Positions 47,168-58,300 of a stretch of DNA of 64,000 nt are shown one piece after another. The stretch is from Siderastrea siderea (Eukaryota; Cnidaria; Anthozoa; Scleractinia; Rhizangiidae). The translations under genes were made by a program, and so were the position numbers. The notes beneath the pieces were generated by a model. That model was given only the letters and a program-made list of their open reading frames with translations. It ran no database searches and was not told where the DNA came from. The stretch is from contig OZ034968.1 of the NCBI GenBank assembly GCA_964030785.1, positions 66,365,899 through 66,429,898 of the forward strand, written 5' to 3'. Positions within the stretch are counted from its first letter, which is position 1; each line of letters starts with the position of its first letter.

Positions 47168-47574
47168 GAGTGAATGTACCAGAGTTATTTTACTCTAGTG
47201 TCACAGTAACAACAACTCTGATTAGGGAGTTAAAAAAACTTTAGTTGTTGATGGATCAGAGTTAAAGTGACTCCCACGTTGGAGGTATTACAACTCCAAA
47301 ACTGGAGTTAAATTTGGGGGTTAAAATGACCCCCAAAGAGGAGTTATTTTTAGCCTAAGATTTTTAATTCACTTTTAGAGTTATAGTAACTCTTATGTGG
47401 AGTTAAAATAACTCCTTTTGTAGAGTTAAATGACTCCCCCACTGGAGTTATTATAACCCCAAAATTGGAGTTAAATCAAGGAGTTAAAATAACCCCAAAA
47501 AGGGGATTATTTTTAACCTAAAATTTTAACTCCACTTTTGGAGTTAAAATAACTCTATGAAAATTACTGTGTTC
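47168..47574. repeat. Palindrome-rich repeat of GGAGTTAWWWTAACTCC type
   Basis: More than ten half-sites of GAGTTA/TAACTC occur in 400 bp, many paired head-to-head (GGAGTTAAAATAACTCC, GGGGGTTAAAATGACCCCC, GGAGTTATTATAACCCC). The outer ends are weak inverted repeats (AGAGTTATTTTACTCT and AGTTAAAATAACTCT). A MITE is likely; there is no coding content. Confidence 0.75.
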
Positions 47575-47729
47575 TACATCCTGAGAAAAATTCAGCATAT
47601 TATGATTTTTCACACTACCGGCCGCTGACGATTTGCTGTGTGAAAGATGAATCTCTGCATTTCAGCCAACGGATAATTTAAATTTTAAAAAAACGAAAAC
47701 TTAAAAGTACTTGAAGGTCTGCCTTTTCA

Positions 47730-48395
47730 CTAGCACAGACTGTCCCTTGGACAAAAGATGGCATCAAGGTATGAGGTACAATCCAGATACCAACGATAAG
47801 CACAGCCTCCTCCACCGTTGTCAGTCATATCACGGAAAGGCAAGGTCCAGTCGGGGTATTTGATCTTCGGTGCACTCCATCCGCTGCAGGTTTGGCGGTT
47901 TAGCTGACACTGAGAGCTTCCCTCCGTTTCCTTGAAGCACACACGACACACTTGGATGGGCTTCTGCTTGGGAGGTCGTGACTCGATCTTCCAGGCGTAA
48001 CGGCAGCCACCATCCCTGTTATCGGTGTCATCGCGGAAATGACTGGTCCAAGACGGGTTTGGGCTCCAGCCGGTGCAGGAGCTTCGTATTCCTTGGCACT
48101 GCGAGCTACCTTCTGTCTCCCGAAAGCAAAGACGATACTCCATATTTGGGTTGATCTTTCCATGTGCCTCAATCCTCCACTGGTAACGGCAGCCTCCAGC
48201 TCGGATGTCAGTGTCATCTCTAAACGGCTGGGACCAAGCAGGGCTGGAACTCCATCCACTGCAAGTGTACGATGGACCCTGGTACTGGGAACTGCGTTCA
48301 GTTTCTTTGAAACAAATCCTGAATCCGTCTTGAGCCCAGCATTGTGAGAGCCACCCGACTATTGAGAACAAAATTATGGCGCGTCTATCTGACAT
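47730..48395 (-). CDS. Secreted protein with three Cys-rich repeats, copy 3
   Basis: 221 residues, same plan as copy 1. The signal peptide (MSDRRAIILFSIVGWLSQCWAQ) is followed by repeats at about 25-75, 87-137 and 150-204, with linker ESRPPKQKPIQVCRVC. The tail is DCTSYLDAIFCPRDSLC. The second Cys of repeat 1 is Tyr (SSQYQG), leaving three Cys in that repeat; repeat 3 has FRDMTD for FRDDTD. The frame is intact. It is closer to copy 2 than to copy 1 (identical KINP and PPKQKP segments). Function is unknown, and it is likely secreted. Confidence 0.88.
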   Translation of the reverse strand: MSDRRAIILFSIVGWLSQCWAQDGFRICFKETERSSQYQGPSYTCSGWSSSPAWSQPFRDDTDIRAGGCRYQWRIEAHGKINPNMEYRLCFRETEGSSQCQGIRSSCTGWSPNPSWTSHFRDDTDNRDGGCRYAWKIESRPPKQKPIQVCRVCFKETEGSSQCQLNRQTCSGWSAPKIKYPDWTLPFRDMTDNGGGGCAYRWYLDCTSYLDAIFCPRDSLC

Positions 48396-50289
48396 GGTTA
48401 ATTTTCTGGCAAATCAGATGGAACTTGTCGCTCTGAGAGACTTGTCTGGATTGTCTTGACAAGCACCACAAACGTAAGGCTTGATATGGAATCTGTTTTT
48501 GATCAAAAAAAGAAAGAGCAAAAAATCACAGTGGAGTCAAACTTCAAATAGCAAAATTTCTTAGCTAGTACCGGGTTCCGTGGTATACCTACAACAATCT
48601 AGCAGTACAAGAGAATCAAGGATTAAGCTTGGTTAAATTAACCTTTTCAGCCCTAACCAGTCATCAACACCTAATATCTCTTACACTGCAAGCAGTCCTT
48701 CCTTCAGCTAAGGGATAGTCAAACAAGAAAATGCAAAAGCCCGCGTGATGCGGGGGTTGGGAGCATCTCCACCCAGCAGGGCGATTTTCTCGCGCACTTA
48801 ATTAAGTTCTTCTCGCTTAAACATCCATGAGCGGCACAAGGAACTACTTGTAGACTAAATTCATCTTCATCTTGCGAAATAGTTAGTCACGAAGTTAAAG
48901 AAAAAAATGGAAAATGACTTGATCATCAAAGCTAAAATTTGCTTGTTTCCAATAGGCTGGCCTAAAAGTTGGAACTTTGTTAAACGTTGCCATTAGAAAC
49001 TCAACCTGACTAAAAAAAATCTTTTAAGTCACGTTTGCGAAATAATCCCAGTTAGACACTCGTTTCTCATCCAATACCGATTTCAATGAATAGCGAGTAA
49101 GGAAACGTTGCTTTTCAATGTCATTTTTAAAACAACCAAATTAATCGGAATTAAAACTTTCATCCTGAAACTTTGACAGCTGAATGCTGCCCCGTTCAAA
49201 ACTAACAAACGCATACCAAAGTTCGATAATAATCTTAGGCGGTGATCGATTATGAAAATCGGTAGTGGTTATAGGAACTTCGTGTCCTTAAATAGTTTTC
49301 CTTTGCAGTTCAATTAAATGACACACGAGTAAAAAGTTATTCATTCAATCATTCATTCATTAACTCACAGTTTATATCGCGTCCGCAGAGATTCTATGCT
49401 GGTTCCTTCTGAGGTCTCTCCACTCAGACAAACTTTCCCCAATTGGAACTCTCAGTTATGATGCACTCTTTTATATCGTTTATATGATCATCTGCATGAA
49501 AACTCCTTCCGTTATTTGTTTTCCGAAATATTCGTTTCAGCTGTACTTTGATAATTGTTTACTTCCGATGTGGTGTTTCTGGTGGGCTTAATCTTTTGCC
49601 ATGCCTGCGTAAAGGTGAACAAACCCACAAGAGTGGCACGTTCCTGACACCCAATTCAGTGAGCTCACCCCCAAAGAGGGCAGGCTAGGCAGGAGTTCAA
49701 GGAATCCTAGACGCCTATAGCTAAATGCGAGGTCAAAATGCTGAGATTTGATAACTTCGTTAGGTCAAAAACACGGACATTCCCGCATCTCCTCTAAAGT
49801 TAAACTCCCTAAAGCGAGTAATACATGGAGACAGGCTTATGTCAATCCTCCCCTCCCTCGATAACACCCACCCGACCTCCTTCTTCGATCTAATGCTATT
49901 ATTACACAAAAAATCTAAATTCTCCTATGTTAAAAAATTTCAACAAGTCATACTAGGTTTTATTTATGATGTCTGTGTTTCTTAGATTTCTCAGGCTACT
50001 GATGTAGAATCATTGTATTTTAAACTGAATCTCATTTCAATACCCGTTTTTACTGTAGCTGAGTACTGAATTTCATGCAAAAGAACTTCTTTCACCTTCT
50101 CTCCTCGCCTCTCACTGCGTTTTCAAAGGTAATGGGCAATGCAAAGTACAAAGATCACTGTTTGATTCCCTTTTACAACAGAAAAAGAATTGCAGCCCCA
50201 AAATTATACCCCATGTAAGGACATTGACATGTACCCCCAACTGACATTTGACACTAACTTCCTTACGTGTTGTCTTGTTTTGAAACGCT
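48396..50289. other. Spacer upstream of Cys-rich gene 3
   Basis: 48683-48857 is a decayed MITE of the GACTACGAGCAGTC family (GCAAGCAGTCC...CTACTTGTAGACTA). 49340-49370 has short TTCATTCA repeats. No gene is recognised. Confidence 0.45.
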
Positions 50290-51880
50290 AAGTTCAAGTG
50301 CCCGGAAACATGCGATGTCACTTATGAGAAAAAGCCCAATCCCGTGGTTTTGAAAGTCCATCTACATTTTCTATGACATGCAATTTGTGAAAGGGAGTTG
50401 GGAAAAGAAAATCTAACAAGAGACACTATTGCCTTGACTAAGTGTGTTAACTTATTGTAACAAGATTGCACGATTCAGGCAGCAAGCTTTAAAAATATAT
50501 GGAGAAGGGAGCACATCAATTACTGTCCGATTCCAAAATCTTTCCTAAAATATATATATAAAGTAAACATCAAGTCTTTCCAAAAAAAAAGTGCAAATTG
50601 GTGTTCATATCAACATTTGTGATTCAGGACTTCATTAAGACCAAAAAACAGCTGAGACGTGATTGGAGCGATCGAAGTGCATGAGAAGTGATGGGAGCAA
50701 ACAAAGTTGACACGCGATCAGAGCCAAGTTTATACCCCATGCAAGGACAATGACATGAACCCCCAATTGACATTTGACCTAAGACCCTAACTTACGTTTT
50801 GTTTTGTTTGGAAACGCGCAGTTTAAGTGGCCTGAACCTCATAACTACAAGATTTCTGAATTTCTCCTTTAAATAAGTGTTTCCCCAAACAGCGCCACAA
50901 TACCGCGCACCGACACCTAACATTTTCCATCACGTCCAACAAACTCAAATACTACAATTACGTATTGTGACAAGACTCAAAGTACGACTATGGAAGGGAG
51001 GGATAGCACAAATTTTAGCGTCTCTCTCGGGGACTCTCTGGAGAAACCGACCGGGGGAAGCGGCTGAAATTCAGGCCTCGGCTGAGATTCAAGATAATTG
51101 TAATCCCAGTCGAAACGCAAAAACCAAAAAAAATGGCAGCCAGTCTTACGCGATTCGGAGCATCTCCAGCTAATGCCGAATGTTACAAAATGCGAGAAAC
51201 GCTGACACGACTTCAAAAGTGTCCACAAAGGATCGGGGAGGGGTTTCGCTTGAGCCTGTTCCTGAAGCCCACAAAGACCACAAATGACTTCACACGGTTT
51301 TGAGCAGGAAAAACTTGACACGATCAGCGAATTTTACCTACGCTATATTTACAGCCGGGAAGCCCTTTCGCACCTTGACCTCGCTATAACACTTAGGAAA
51401 CCGTCCAAGATCGACACAAGAAAATATTTATTTTGCAGACTATCCAGAAACAAAAGGCACCACACGTTGATTTCACCTACAGACCCAAAAGTTAGAACAA
51501 CTCGAAATCGCTTTGTAGAGCATGATAAACAGCACCCACAGGAAAGTGTTTCTCAATAGTTTTCATTTCAATATTAATGGCAGTACGTTCAATTTTCTGC
51601 CACGGACTCAAAAGCTAAACAGCCCGCTGGAAACCCTACTCAAAACAATTTCAGAAGTCTGCATATGCCTGCTTTTCGCGGGCTGTTTATCAAAAACTTG
51701 CTGCAATCATGTTACTGACAGCAGATAAGTCAGGTGACTTATCTGACTCTTGTTTGATTTTTTTCCCCAACTCCCCGTTCCGCCAATTACATGTCATAGA
51801 AAATTTAGATGGACTTGCAAAACCACGGGACTGGGCATTTTCCAATAAGTGAAATCACCGCGTGTTTACGCGCTTCTGAG
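50203..51880. repeat. Composite repeat: inverted arms plus an internal direct repeat
   Basis: Arms 50308-50395 and 51778-51865 are inverted copies sharing ATGTCATAGAAAAT, TAGATGGACTT and CAAAACCACGGG. Between them, 50733-50835 repeats 50203-50305 in direct sense (ACATTGACATG, CCCCCAACTGACATTTGAC, AAACGC, AAGTTCAAGTG). Small frames inside (50877, 51284) show no domain. It may be a decayed TIR element of about 1.6 kb. Confidence 0.6.
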
Positions 51881-52399
51881 TGTTTGTTTTCGTAGTGTTC
51901 AAGTTTATCTCGAGAAATTGCACTTTTCTCCTCCTTGGCACTTACATACTGGTTGCGGTCACATCAGGGTCGTTAACTGCTACAGTTAATTCTGGTTAGT
52001 CTTTAGTTACATGACGTCATACTTAACTTTAGTTAGTGGTTACGATCGACCTTGTGGTCATATCAAGGCTACCAACTAAAGTTTGAACAGAGAAAAACGT
52101 GCGTAGAAGACATCAAAGAAACTCATAGCTTCAGTAAAAGGATCCTCCGAAGAAGGTCTAAAATCATTGCAACAAATATACGGGCGGCTGTTAACAAAGC
52201 TAAAAACGGCTTGGAAAGTGAAATTTCAGTTAAAAATTTACAGTTTTAATCGTATAGGCATGCTTTTTGGCCATTTTAATGCCAAAACATGATCAACGAC
52301 CTCTCTTGAGCCACGAAAACCTCTTTTGAGACATAAGAGGCATGAAGAAATGCCCTCGTGGGTATTATTTTCAACGATCTTAAAAATCAAAGGCTCTTT
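51881..52399. other. Unannotated spacer
   Basis: Contains a perfect short palindrome, AGATAAGTCA-GG-TGACTTATCT, just before it (51725-51746), and GGTTAGTCTTTAGTTA / TAACTTTAGTTAGTGG repeats. The frame at 52052 has no recognisable domain. Confidence 0.45.
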
Positions 52400-52629
52400 T
52401 TTACATGGATCATGGCATGTAGGGGGAAATGTACTACTTCCGACCGGGTATCCCCTCTAGTCGGGCATGTAACGCATTTTTTCATGCCTCTCTAAACCCA
52501 AAACTGTTGGAAGCAAACTAAAGAGGAGTTCATTGAGGAAAAATTTGGTAGGGCATGTTTCGGAAAAGTTCATGCCCGGGATGTTCTTTTGCTCAGGGAC
52601 AATCCGTACCGAGCGACCGGGAGAAGACT

Positions 52630-52890
52630 GGGTTTGAGACGAAAAAAGTTCATGCCGGACATGAAATTTCGATTTTCATGCCCGGCATGAAAATCGAAAT
52701 CTCATGCCTGGCATGACTTTTGCTCTCGTCTCAGCCCAGTCTTCTGTCGGTCGAGCCACATTTCATGCCCGGCATGAAATCTGGCTCTACATGCCCGGCA
52801 TGAAAATCGGCTTTTCATGCCCGGCATGAAAATCGACTTTGTATGGCCAGTATGAAAATTGACTCCACATGCTGGGCATGAAAACCAACT
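52630..52890. repeat. CATGCC-GGCATG palindrome array, site 1
   Basis: At least seven copies of TTCATGCCCGGCATGAAA or close variants are spaced 25-60 bp apart, many followed by ATCGA or ATTGAC. Each copy is a near-perfect 18-19 bp palindrome. Flanking CATGCCC motifs extend back to about 52300. Confidence 0.9.
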
Positions 52891-52899
52891 TGAAAATTG

Positions 52900-54099
52900 C
52901 CTGGTCTTTAAGTAAATCTTGAGTTGACATACTCAGTGGGTATAAAGTCAGTTTTCTATTCAGGTTGAAACGGCATTTCCTTCTTCACCGTCGTATCTAA
53001 ATCGAAAGAAATTGCTGACAATGAAGGATTATAAAAAATCCAGTGTTTATCAAAAGTGTAAACAAAGAGATGACCCTTGAGTGACTCCTACAAATGAGCT
53101 GAAATTCTTCAAACACCCATCCCCACACTGACGAATTGTCTCTTCCAGAACCTTTACTGGCCCAAGTACTAACAATACTCAAAGTGTCAAAACGTGGATG
53201 CAACAGGGGGTAGTTAGAAATCCTTTATTGTTGATTGGTTGCGGTCCAATGAAATGCTTATACAACATACCATATCCTACACATACGTCTCCTTAGAGTG
53301 TCCTCAACGATAAAAATAAGATTATCAACCTTTTCATAAGAAAGCAGAATAATTAAAGCCCTTTACTTTAACTCGATGACCAATACCAGAAGAAGTTAGT
53401 AGTCTACTGGCAATCTATTGCTATCCACATTCTGGGGAAAGTGGTCCCAAGCTCAGCACAATCAACACAACTCAATTTCCCAATTTTTTACTGTTTCCTT
53501 ATTTAACCTCTGATGGTTAAGAATTAACTAGTCATTTTTCATACAGGGCAGTGAGTACAGATGTAATATCGCATAATTTACACTGATCAACAGCAGGCTA
53601 AGTGCATTTATTCTAAGTTCACTATTCACATCCCAGGAGGAGGGGGGTACTCCTAGGAATTTTTAGTGGGGGTGTGCTGCCAAGTTCTCCAGTGTAACTT
53701 TCCAATACATGTTTTTAGCCCTAACCTCTGAATCCATACCCATTTTCAGATCTGGTACCCAAATCAGACTTTCAGACCAAAACAGTCAAAATCCATACCC
53801 ATTTTCAAACCAAAAAGCCATACCCCTTGGGGTAGCAGATATCTATATAGCTTATACAGGGGGGGGTACCCTCTGTCCCCCTGGCCGGTTGGGAATCAAT
53901 TACCCCTATTTTAAAAGTAACACCTTCCCTATAGACTTATTTATTGAAAGGAACAGGGAAGTTGGAGGCAGGCTGTGGTGATGGGGGGGGGAGAGATGCT
54001 GTGATAAATTTCAAATCTTCCAAATAAGCATCAGTGTTTCCCCTGAACCCTTGAAGGTAGTAAAGACAGTTAATTTGGTTTTGCTCATGTGGATGGATG
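52900..54099. other. Spacer with one dispersed repeat
   Basis: 53633-53890 starts CCAGGAGGAGGGGGGTACTCC and ends GGGGGTACCCTCTGTCCCCCTGG with internal ATACCCATTTTCA repeats. This is the style of a very common cnidarian MITE-like repeat. No gene is seen. Confidence 0.5.
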
Positions 54100-54107
54100 C
54101 CAAGGAG

Positions 54108-54365
54108 TGGGGGGGGGGGGGACAGGGGGGCGGGAGACCGGGAGAAAAGGGGGCAGGAGGTGTACGGGAGGCGGGAGAAGAGGGGGCGGGAAGCGGGATT
54201 CCCAAGGTGGCGGGAAGCGGGAGAAAAAGGGGAAAATTATGCAACATTGCGCAATGTTTTGCAATCGAAAAAATGCAAAGGGGCGGGAGCCAAAAAATAC
54301 AGGGCGGGAACCGGGATTAAAGGGTACGGGAAGCGGGAGGTTCAAACCCCCCTGTCCCCCCCCCA
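54108..54365. mobile_element. hAT-like MITE, 258 bp
   Basis: The 8-bp sequence CCAAGGAG flanks both sides (54100-54107 and 54366-54373). The termini are TGGGGGGG...ACAGGGGGG and its inverse CCCCCCTGTCCCCCCCCCA. An 8-bp target duplication is the hAT hallmark. The interior repeats GCGGGAAGCGGGAG-type motifs, all in one strand sense. Gly/Pro-rich frames here are artefacts of this composition. Confidence 0.8.
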
Positions 54366-54373
54366 CCAAGGAG

Positions 54374-57300
54374 GACTATGAGGGGAAAACATTTTTCACT
54401 GGTTCATTGCATGCAGGATGGGATATGTGACCAAGAGAAAATATTCCATGTCAGTCTCCTTTGCAAACAGTGTAATTTGGACATCATGACTGTCTGTGAG
54501 GTCAAAATGGCTAAGACAATAGTATAGTGTGATAACGTGGCACCATTCTTGTAAAATTACATGTTTAAAAGGCCAAATTTAACCACTTTGATCTCCCCAA
54601 CACAGAAATTAATTTTCACTAGAAATCCCCTTTCCCCCAATTAAAAACCATCTGATGGAAACAGACCATCATGGTCAGGAAACAGACTATGTCAGGACCT
54701 GGTTGTTTCAAGCAAGGTGGATTCCAGTAAATTATTTTCACTTAACAGTTTGACTCTGGCTACTTTAAATTGCCACATGAAGTTAGCAGCAGTAACGCTT
54801 TTTAACATCAAGAGAATCAGAAAGCCTGGACAAAATTTAACCCAAGGTTAACGCTAATCGGCTTTCGAACAACCGGGCCCTCATTCCCATTTTAATTAAC
54901 AAGTGTCCATTTTAATTATAGGAAAAAATTAAAAATAAATATATTTCTACTTTTTCCACCAAATGCTTAATCCACTTTAAGGAGTTACTCTAAATTCTTT
55001 TTCCATTTTCCTTTTCAATGTCTGTGTTCTTGCTTGTCCTGTTTTTTGTCTCCACCCAGGAGAATTTCCACTTCACTAAGAATTCTTTCTTCAGCTGAAA
55101 ACAAGAAATTGAGCATCAGGATAAATGACAACTGTGTTATGACTGTTGTGGTAGCACTTAATAACACACAGAGGGCTTCCCTGGTGTTATCACACCAGGA
55201 GTTAACTGAATGGAATCACCTTAGTATCAATTGTAAAATTAATACACATACTAACATCTTGCATAACAACTCTTGCAATCTATTGACCACTTCATATTTT
55301 TCAGTGTCTGTGGCCTGTTGCAGGCATCATATATTTGTGAGAAGCAAAGTAAAGAACGTTGATCAAACGTAAAAGTCAGTCTTGATGTTGAACAAAATTC
55401 TCTCAAGTAGTACCTTAGATGTGTGGAGAACAAGCAGTCAGGAGAACATGCATGCCTGTTGATCTTGGGGCAAATAAGTGGGTTAAATAGTGCACAAAAA
55501 GGGAGTTTGTAGCACTCCTAGGTTATGATCAGGATACCTGAAGTAACTAAAAATAAATAATGCTTCCCATTGTTTGATTTTTATTTTGCCACAGGGACAG
55601 GTTGTAAAAGCAATGCATAGTAAGCAGAGATTTTTTGTCAATTTTCTTTGAAATAGCAGATGATGTCGCACAGAAGGAATTGTCATTCTGACCTATCTCC
55701 ACCCCATGTCTTGCCAATTAAAATTGTAAGCTCTCCCCTCAAGCGTATTCCAACCTAAAAGAAAGAATTTATCTACTTACAGTTCTATGATTTATCCTTT
55801 CCTTGATAACCCTCTTTGCTGGCCCTTCTCCCTTTTGGAGTGACAAATGTTCTGGTCTTTTTTAGCCATTAAGTCCAGGTATTGGCCTGAATAAACCTAA
55901 AAATATTTAAGTGAAACTAAACTATAATTAATGCAACCCTCAACAGAGTTATGCTAGTCTGATCATGTGGTACAATTCTTTAGGTTGTTCTTGTTAAACA
56001 ATAATGAATGACCTGATTAAGGCAATATAATTTTCACTTTCACTGAGACGAAAAACATAATAGTCACCTGAATTTTAGGATTGGGAAAACAAGGTTGCCA
56101 CTCATCAGACAAAAATCTTCCCTGAAATTTCCCGATTTTCTATTAACCACAATCCAGTTTTCAGTGATCATGAATAACAAAAACTATGTTGCCTTTCCAA
56201 CATGAAAAAAACTTTGTCACGTCTGTTGACGAGCTAAGTAAAACTAAAATTCTTTGAGTTTGACTAATATCACAGCTTGATGCAAAGTCATAGTGAGCTT
56301 TACATTTAAATGCTTTACATTTACCTGAGCTTAAAAAAAATCTGTTTTTCGCTTAAACTGAAATGAATTGTGTGTGTAAAACAGGTGGTCAAAGTTAGCG
56401 ACCATAGTAAGCAAACAACAGAGAAATAACATATTCCTGTTAAGTATGAGCTGCAAGTATAAAGTGAAACCAAAGCCAATAAGCTGAGTATGCAGCTGCA
56501 TGTGTCATAATATCGCTGGTTTAACTACAACACTAGTGACCAACAGAAAACAAACAATCAAACGAAAAGAAAGAGATAAACGTTTCCATAATAACCATTA
56601 TTTGGAAACGTTTTGTACACATTGTTGATGGAAATAAAAAACAGTCTTCGCCGCGAAGACGAAGAAGAGCAAGTGTTAAGATTATGTACTTACCGGAGAA
56701 ATAAACCGCCACCGGACACTCACAGGAGGTTATAGCTTCTCAATAACACCATTTGCGTATCTGCAGAACGAAGATGAACCAGCTGGAAAGGTGAGACTGA
56801 AATGTCAAAGAAGCGATTACGCGAACATGAAGCAAGTGACGCCACAAATATACGCCACAAAAATTCGCCCATTTTCCGACAGCACTTCGGCCGCTTTGCT
56901 TGCCGACAAAGTCATATACTAAAACTAAAACACTTTGACGCTCGAATATTCGGGTCTCTTCGGCTGATGCGAATTCATACGCTGACGTTTTCTCGCTTTT
57001 GAACACGCAATTTATCGTCAGCAAGGTGAAAAAATTTCGTGAGCAAAAGAGCACAACAAGAATGCATCCCAGGCGCAAAGAAATGTTACTCGACGTTTTC
57101 AGCCTTCCCTCCCGTTTAACTAACTGGTAAGTTTGTTTACATTGTTTTTATCGCTGTGTATGTTTCTCACGCAACGTCAATTGAAATTTCAACTACGGAG
57201 TTCACATCAAAATGACCGATATGTAAGCTAATAAGTTTCTAATCAGCGTCCTAGCTCCGTGGACGCAAATTTTCTTACTTCTAATTTGTTTTGTATATAC

Positions 57301-57920
57301 AGGATTTGCAATAAATGTGTTCAAATCTGGATGGCAGATGTATGAATCCCACAGACTTTGCAATCGGACGGTAAAGATATTCTACCAGGACCTGCTGCAT
57401 AATTCAAGACATTTAAAAGTAAGTTGAAACGATTTTTTAAAGAATGACAATAGGAACAAATCAATATCAAATCTGAGTCCACCGTTCGGCATTTACCTGA
57501 TTGTCTGTCAAAACGGCAATATTTTAAAACAACCGAAAAAATGCTTAAGCAATAAGCTGTGGTGAGCATTAGAAATCAAAGAAGTGCATTACCGGTAGTG
57601 TCAATTCTAAGAATGTTTTCATAAGCTATTGATACCAATGCAATCAAAAATTGATAAAGGCGGGGGGGGGGGGGAGGGGACCGAATGGTCGACTAAAGAG
57701 TATTATACTGTGAACTTCAGGAACAAAACCAAGCAAATAAAAGGTTACAAATCTTCTCGACAGAATTTGTTTATTCAGTGATTTAGAGGATTGCAATGAG
57801 ATCACCAGTCACTGAAAATCTGATCCAGCCGAAGATTGCATGACACAATCCGAGCGCCATTTAATGAACTTACCGACAGAAAACGTCCAAATTTTCAACT
57901 GCAGACAAGGCAAGGACTAA
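54374..57920. other. Long spacer, possible weak minus-strand exons
   Basis: No gene can be assigned with confidence. Minus-strand splice-like signals exist (see findings). 57661-57676 is a poly-G tract. Confidence 0.4.
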
Positions 57921-57924
57921 ATTT

Positions 57925-58300
57925 CATGCCCCGGATGGAACTCGTTGAAACCTAAATTCACGCCCGGCCAGGCTTGAAATCAGCCAAAAAGATATTTTCA
58001 TGCCCGGCGTGAAATTTAGGTTTCCACCGATTTCATGCCCGGCATGAAATTTAGATTTTCATGCCGGGCATGAAATGCAACCTCGTTTCCGTGCAGTAGC
58101 CTCGATATCACCCGATTTCATGCCGGGCATGAAACGGGTATGAAATTTATATTTTCATGCCGGGCATGAAATGCAACCTCGTTTCCGTACAGTAGCCTCG
58201 ATATCATCCGATTTCATGCCCTGCATGAAATTCAGATTTTCATGCCGGGCATGAAATTCAACCTCGTTTCCACGAACCAGCCTCGATATCATCCTTGGCA
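57925..58300. repeat. CATGCC-GGCATG palindrome array, site 2
   Basis: At least seven copies of TTTCATGCC[CG]GGCATGAAA or variants. From 58029 they are organised in three tandem units of about 85-96 bp, each with two palindromes followed by CAACCTCGTTTCC and AGCCTCGATATCA. The same palindrome occurs at 52630-52890, but the linkers differ. Confidence 0.9.

Noticed and set aside
54011..54430. Overlapping Gly/Pro-rich frames on both strands
   Set aside because: By-products of the G-rich hAT-like MITE; all frames are open because of base composition.
57300..57480. LINE C-terminal remnant (FKTFKSKLKRFFKE)
   Set aside because: Only about 15 suggestive residues, preceded and followed by stops; too short to support.
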